Positions 52,417 to 56,027 of a stretch of 56,027 nt of DNA are shown piece by piece. A program made the translations under genes and the position numbers. Every line of letters begins with the position of its first letter. Position 1 is the first letter of the stretch. This DNA is from Cyclobacteriaceae bacterium (GTDB lineage Bacteria; Bacteroidota; Bacteroidia; Cytophagales; Cyclobacteriaceae): NCBI GenBank assembly GCA_025455015.1, contig JALONI010000011.1, positions 1-56,027 of the forward strand. Reading direction: 5' to 3'. The notes below the pieces were generated by a model, which saw nothing but the letters and a program-made list of their open reading frames with translations, ran no database searches and was not told where the DNA came from.

Positions 52417-53179
52417 AAAAATCTTGGGGCAGCGTATCCGGCACCTTTACCCGCTTAGGTCCTCCGTTATCCGACCGGTCGGCCGAAAGCAAAATAGTGC
52501 CGTACTTTTGGTAGTTGTCCCACGGGCGCACGAACGCAGCCGTGTCGTTATCGGCTGACGGGTAGAATGCCCAATACTTGACCAGCTTCTCCTTCAGATC
52601 CACATACAACTTGTATTTGTTCTGTGGCGTGTTGCCCACTTCGTTAAAGGTGAGCTGCAAGATGTTGTAATAGGTGGCGTTCGCCAGCGTGTCTTCGCCC
52701 AGGTACTTCAGGGTTACCCCGCTGTCTTTTAGTTTGAAGGGCATCACCAACCAGTAGGAATCATTAATCCAGATGGCTTCGGCCCGCTTTAGTAAAGACG
52801 TGAGCGTGTCTCCTTCGGTGAACTCGGTGCCTTTTATTTTCACTTTCCCTTCGTGCGTGTTTACGTTGACCAAATACGTGGTGCTGTCGCCCGGGCTTTC
52901 AATGCGCACCCAGCCCGTGTGCTTATCCCAGGTCAGGTCGCGTCTGTCAAAGAAGTTCCATTGAATGAACCGGGTATCCTCCCACGCCTGGCGGCCACCC
53001 ATGGCGTGTATGATGCTATCGGCCAATTGGATGGCGGCCGGGTCAGAGCCCACGCTGTCAAAGCCCGGGGCGGGCGGGTTGCCTACGATGCCGGATTTTT
53101 CATGGGGGGCGGTACAGGCATACACCGCGAGCCATACGGTGGCCACGCAGGCGGCAAACAATCTATTTCTGTTTTTCAT
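52403..53179 (-). CDS. DUF6503-like (LolA-type fold) lipoprotein
   Basis: 258 residues. The leader NRLFAACVATVWLAVYAC ends with a cysteine and so it is a likely lipoprotein. The opening IQLADSIIHAMGGRQAWED, with its GG-W pattern, together with YYNILQLTFNEVGNTPQNKY and FYPSADNDTAAFVRPWDNYQ, resembles the Bacteroidota DUF6503 family, thought to have a LolA-like open barrel. It should bind lipid-like molecules in the periplasm. It lies 4 nt after the propeller gene and overlaps the kinase start by 14 nt, so it belongs to the same unit. Confidence 0.7.
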   Translation of the reverse strand: MKNRNRLFAACVATVWLAVYACTAPHEKSGIVGNPPAPGFDSVGSDPAAIQLADSIIHAMGGRQAWEDTRFIQWNFFDRRDLTWDKHTGWVRIESPGDSTTYLVNVNTHEGKVKIKGTEFTEGDTLTSLLKRAEAIWINDSYWLVMPFKLKDSGVTLKYLGEDTLANATYYNILQLTFNEVGNTPQNKYKLYVDLKEKLVKYWAFYPSADNDTAAFVRPWDNYQKYGTILLSADRSDNGGPKRVKVPDTLPQDFFVKF

Positions 53180-53183
53180 GGCA

Positions 53184-55799
53184 TTAGGCGTTGGTTTTTT
53201 CTTGGATAGCTTGTTCGTTGGCTAAGCTTTCGGTGCGCAGGCGTGCTTCGGCACTGCGGTACATGAGTTTGCGTAAAAGTTGCTCCACAGGAAACACCAT
53301 CAGCGCAATCACCACCTGAATGACAAACTCCACCACCGGGGTGCTTTTGATCTCGATGAGCGAGTATACCACGGTTTGGATAAACTGAATCAGCAACACA
53401 ATGGTAATCATAGACAGAAAGCGGCTCAGCAGCCGATAGCGCGCATTGAGCGTGCCCAACCGCATCGACAGGATGACCAGGGTGGCAAACACAAAAAACT
53501 CCATGGCGTAAAACCACCAGCGTTTCCAGAAGGGTGGCAACACCTCAAAGCTCACGGTTTGCACGTTAGACTCGCGGCCCAGCAAATCGCGCGATTGCAC
53601 GTTGAGTTGATACGTGCCGGGCGGCAAATAGGGAAAATTGGGCTCGCTGTTTTCGGTCGACCACTCCGTCCACAGATTGGAAAGGCCCTTTACCTGATAG
53701 CGGTATTCCATGGCTTTCAACCCCACATAGTCCGGCTGGATAAACTCAAACGTCACGGAGCCTTCTTCCTGGTTGATCTTGACCTTTCGTGAAGGCGCCC
53801 GCATGATTTTTTGGGCGCGCACTTCTCGCAAAAATAACGGGTACCGTTCCTGTTGCATGGATACGTCCTCCAGCCCACTCGTAAATTGGTAAAGCTCGTT
53901 GTTGGCGGTGATCACCCACAGGCCCTTATCGGCCGGGGCCAAAAAGCGCAGGTTGGGGAAGAGCCCCAGCCAATCGAGTTTCAAGTTTTGAATTTTGCGG
54001 TCGATGGTGCGCCATCGGTGGCCATCGTTGAACCAGAAGTTGCCGGCCGAGGCAAAGTATTTACGCGGGCCGGGCAACGAATCGTATTTGACAAACAAAT
54101 TCTTCTGGCTGTCGTATCGCTTGAATTCGCCCGAAGCGGCCACGTACACTTCGCTGCCATAGGCCAACCCCACGGTTTCATCAATGGACGGATTTTCGAT
54201 GGGAAGGGTGATGATGTCGGCAATTTCGCCTTCCAGAATTTCGACTTTGTATACCGTGTTGCGACCACACAGCCACAGGTTTTCCAGCTTATCTTCAAAC
54301 AGGTAGCTGATGTGGTCTTGCAGGGTGTCTAACACGGAGGTCGGCTGCCACCCAAGGGGTGTTTGTTCAAATGTGCGCAAGTCATCGGCATACGTGGCCA
54401 ACACCAATTGGTTGAGCGAAGGGGAATGAAACGCGGTGCGTACGGGCCCGCGCATGACCGGTTTGGCGGTCAGGTTATCAATCTCAAAAACGCCTGCCAC
54501 GCCCGCGGCCAGCAGTTTGCCATTGGCATTGAGCAAGTGTGCCACCTTGCCGTCAATGCCGGCCACCGGCTTGTACACATAGCGGGTTTCGGTCACAGAC
54601 AAGACGGGCGTTGGGGCGGGTGCCTCGGGGGGTGGTGTTTCGCGTTTGCGCTTGAAGAGGCGCAAAAAGGCATTTTTGTGTTTGAGCGAGGCTGCATTAT
54701 TCTTTTTGATGTCACTGCCCACCTGTTCCTTCACTTCTTCGCGCACCAACCGCCAAAGCCCCAGCGTGGTGCCCACGTACACGGTGCCGCCCCACGATAG
54801 GGCCGACAGCAAGTTGCCCTGCAAGCCGGGATAGTGGTTGTACGAACGAAAAGGCAAGTGGGGCGCAATGCGCGTAAAGCCATAGTCGTGGGCAACCCAC
54901 ACACCTTGGTTGCGGTCGCTGAACAACGCATACACTTCGTTGTCGGGCAGGCCTGTCAGGTAGCTGGTGTTTTCTTCGAGCTCACCTGTTTGGATGTTCA
55001 CAAAAAACACGCCTCCGCGCAGCGTGCCGATGGCTACAGCCTGGTCGGATAGCCACGTGGCGTTAACCATCACCGAAGAGATCATGCGGTTGGCGTTGGC
55101 CACGGCCAGCGGGGTCAGTTGCTGGCCGCGCGCCACGTAGAGTTTCCCGTTTTGCGTGCCGATCAGTTTTTGCTTGCTGTGGTCGTTCCAGGACGAGAAC
55201 GCGATCGGATCGGTGGCATCCCACGCCAGTGAGGTTTTGACCAACGCGTTGTTTTCCACCTTCCATAAGGCTGTTTCCGATTGCACGAACACGTCATCGT
55301 CCAGGCGGAACACGTGCGAGAAAATTCCCTGCGCAGGGGTAGACGCCACCGTTATGGCCGGGCCGCCCGCCATCGGATAGATGAAAAGCTTTTGCTCGGC
55401 CAGGAAAAACACCCGCTCGCCTACTACCAAGCTGGAAAATATGTCTTTGGCGCCCGCTATCCCTTCCGAGAGCCATTGAAACACCCGTTGGCCCTCCTCC
55501 GTGTAATGTAGTTTGCCAAAGCCAAAGATGCCCGAGGCAAAGACTTCGTTTTTTTGCGTCACCACCGAGTAGACGGCCCCGGGCGTGTTGATGATGTACC
55601 AATGCTTGCCGTCAAACTCCAGCACTCCGTTTTTGTTGGTGAAGTACAGCAACCCAAATTCATCTTGCGCCATGCCGTAGCACAGGTAATCGATGCGCTC
55701 ATCGTTCGGGGTGTAGTGGCTGAGGAAATAGTTACCGGTTTGGGCCTGCGTGCCTACCGTGAAAGCCAACATAGACAGAAGCGCCAATAAGAATCTCAT
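53184..55799 (-). CDS. two-component-type propeller protein with Y_Y_Y domain, no kinase domain
   Basis: 871 residues. A signal peptide (FLLALLSMLAFTVGTQAQ) is followed by beta-propeller repeats over ~30-640. These show the reg-prop pattern, e.g. MAQDEFGLLYFTNKNGVLEF and NEVYALFSDRNQGVWVAHDY. A Y_Y_Y (triple-Tyr) domain is near 660-745 (MEYRYQVKGLSNLWTEWSTE). At the C-terminus, one helix (WWFYAMEFFVFATLVILSMR) and one or two further hydrophobic segments precede a charged tail. The family usually ends in a histidine kinase or LytTR domain, but here it stops. The soluble kinase two genes downstream may be its partner. First gene of the five-gene unit. Confidence 0.85.
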   Translation of the reverse strand: MRFLLALLSMLAFTVGTQAQTGNYFLSHYTPNDERIDYLCYGMAQDEFGLLYFTNKNGVLEFDGKHWYIINTPGAVYSVVTQKNEVFASGIFGFGKLHYTEEGQRVFQWLSEGIAGAKDIFSSLVVGERVFFLAEQKLFIYPMAGGPAITVASTPAQGIFSHVFRLDDDVFVQSETALWKVENNALVKTSLAWDATDPIAFSSWNDHSKQKLIGTQNGKLYVARGQQLTPLAVANANRMISSVMVNATWLSDQAVAIGTLRGGVFFVNIQTGELEENTSYLTGLPDNEVYALFSDRNQGVWVAHDYGFTRIAPHLPFRSYNHYPGLQGNLLSALSWGGTVYVGTTLGLWRLVREEVKEQVGSDIKKNNAASLKHKNAFLRLFKRKRETPPPEAPAPTPVLSVTETRYVYKPVAGIDGKVAHLLNANGKLLAAGVAGVFEIDNLTAKPVMRGPVRTAFHSPSLNQLVLATYADDLRTFEQTPLGWQPTSVLDTLQDHISYLFEDKLENLWLCGRNTVYKVEILEGEIADIITLPIENPSIDETVGLAYGSEVYVAASGEFKRYDSQKNLFVKYDSLPGPRKYFASAGNFWFNDGHRWRTIDRKIQNLKLDWLGLFPNLRFLAPADKGLWVITANNELYQFTSGLEDVSMQQERYPLFLREVRAQKIMRAPSRKVKINQEEGSVTFEFIQPDYVGLKAMEYRYQVKGLSNLWTEWSTENSEPNFPYLPPGTYQLNVQSRDLLGRESNVQTVSFEVLPPFWKRWWFYAMEFFVFATLVILSMRLGTLNARYRLLSRFLSMITIVLLIQFIQTVVYSLIEIKSTPVVEFVIQVVIALMVFPVEQLLRKLMYRSAEARLRTESLANEQAIQEKTNA

Positions 55800-55883
55800 C
55801 CGGGTTGAAATGGGGCTTTAAATATAGAAATATAATCGGCTTTTGCCGTGGGTGTTAGCGCGGATATTTTGACCGGGAGGTTG

Positions 55884-56027
55884 CTATTTTACCAATTGCC
55901 CTTCCCGGAAGCGCAGCGTGCCATCGGTGGCGGTGGCCGAATTGCCTTCATAGCGAAAGGTAGCCGGATTGGCCCCGGCCAACACCCGGCCCTGGTAGTA
56001 GGCATGGCGGCTGTCTTTCGCGTAGCC
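55884..56027 (-). CDS. DKNYY-motif protein, C-terminal fragment
   Basis: The minus strand at the window edge encodes 47 residues ending TLRFREGQLVK before a TAG at 55884. The segment AKDSRHAYYQGRVLAGANPA has the DKNYxYYQGKxLxGADPxTF form of the DKNYY domain found in Bacteroidota envelope proteins. The rest of the gene lies beyond the window. The ~85-nt gap to the propeller gene on the same strand holds no clear terminator. Confidence 0.7.
   Translation of the reverse strand, partial: GYAKDSRHAYYQGRVLAGANPATFRYEGNSATATDGTLRFREGQLVK

Noticed and set aside
1-56027. Search for tRNA, rRNA, CRISPR arrays, transposases, integrases and toxin-antitoxin pairs
   Set aside because: No T-loop-like GGTTCGAATCC, no regularly spaced repeat-spacer array and no recognisable transposase or integrase motif was seen by eye; only the two intergenic repeat clusters listed.

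Overview
The window reads as a chromosomal segment of a Bacteroidota bacterium, most likely of the Cytophagales/Chryseolinea-like kind. The pointers are family content rather than any search: a FecI-type sigma/FecR/STN-TonB-receptor/DUF4249 cluster, DUF5117/DUF4953 zinc metalloprotease, MacB/FtsX-like orphan permeases, a two-component propeller/Y_Y_Y protein, a 29-residue AURKAIP1/COX24-like basic protein beside RNase G and HU, and -7 elements of the TAnnTTTG type close to start codons. Base composition is moderately GC-rich except for one AT-rich gene. No rRNA, tRNA, CRISPR, prophage or insertion sequence was seen.

Layout. 1-2638: 3' end of an MsbA-like ABC exporter, a Fur-family regulator and a TerC/Alx membrane protein, all on +. 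2733-5670 (-): purK-purE (4-nt overlap) followed by a LETM1-related/TerB-like protein. 5735-6442 (-): an AT-rich membrane-anchored orphan. 6611-9640: RluD-type pseudouridine synthase, a run of small minus-strand genes (including a DUF1905/YdeI gene split in two) and a secreted FKBP isomerase. 9641-10096 holds a ~158-bp tandem repeat. 10097-12649 (-): secreted zinc metalloprotease. 12784-17731 (+): a complete cell-surface-signalling uptake locus (sigma factor, FecR anti-sigma, TonB receptor with STN domain, DUF4249 lipoprotein). 17808-19991: two divergently transcribed unknown lipoproteins. 20055-22094 (-): a second TonB receptor. 22198-25161 (-): HU, TPR protein, tiny basic protein and RNase G, a housekeeping cluster. 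25338-31275 (+): MutY and two tandem FtsX/MacB-like permeases. 31315-33613 (-): HEAT-repeat cyclophilin and a TerB-like protein. 33672-36010 (-): feoA-feoB with a putative DtxR-like operator and, upstream, a frameshifted coding remnant. 36505-43842 (+): a small conserved protein, a secreted protein and a nucleoside-symporter-like MFS protein (coupled by ATGA overlaps), then GH63-type glucosidase, Gfo/Idh/MocA oxidoreductase, TspO-like protein and nadC. 43843-44218: REP-like palindromic repeats. 44219-48283 (+): a third permease and a photolyase/cryptochrome. 48304-55799 (-): a five-gene, nearly gap-free operon of propeller sensor, DUF6503-like lipoprotein, soluble multi-PAS histidine kinase, DinB-like protein and DacB-type PBP. 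55884-56027 (-): C-terminus of a DKNYY-motif protein.

How the parts work together. Envelope functions dominate: nutrient uptake with surface signalling, ferrous iron import, outer-membrane proteins and lipoproteins, periplasmic isomerases and a peptidoglycan hydrolase in one transcription unit with a sensor kinase. Three genes show repeat-associated frame damage (an 11-nt tandem duplication in a permease, a heptamer repeat at the split of the YdeI gene, a C8 tract in the remnant upstream of feoA). These may be recent mutations, slippage sites or assembly errors. The most system-like unit is the five-gene sensor/kinase/DacB operon. No clear anti-phage or wholly new defence system was found.
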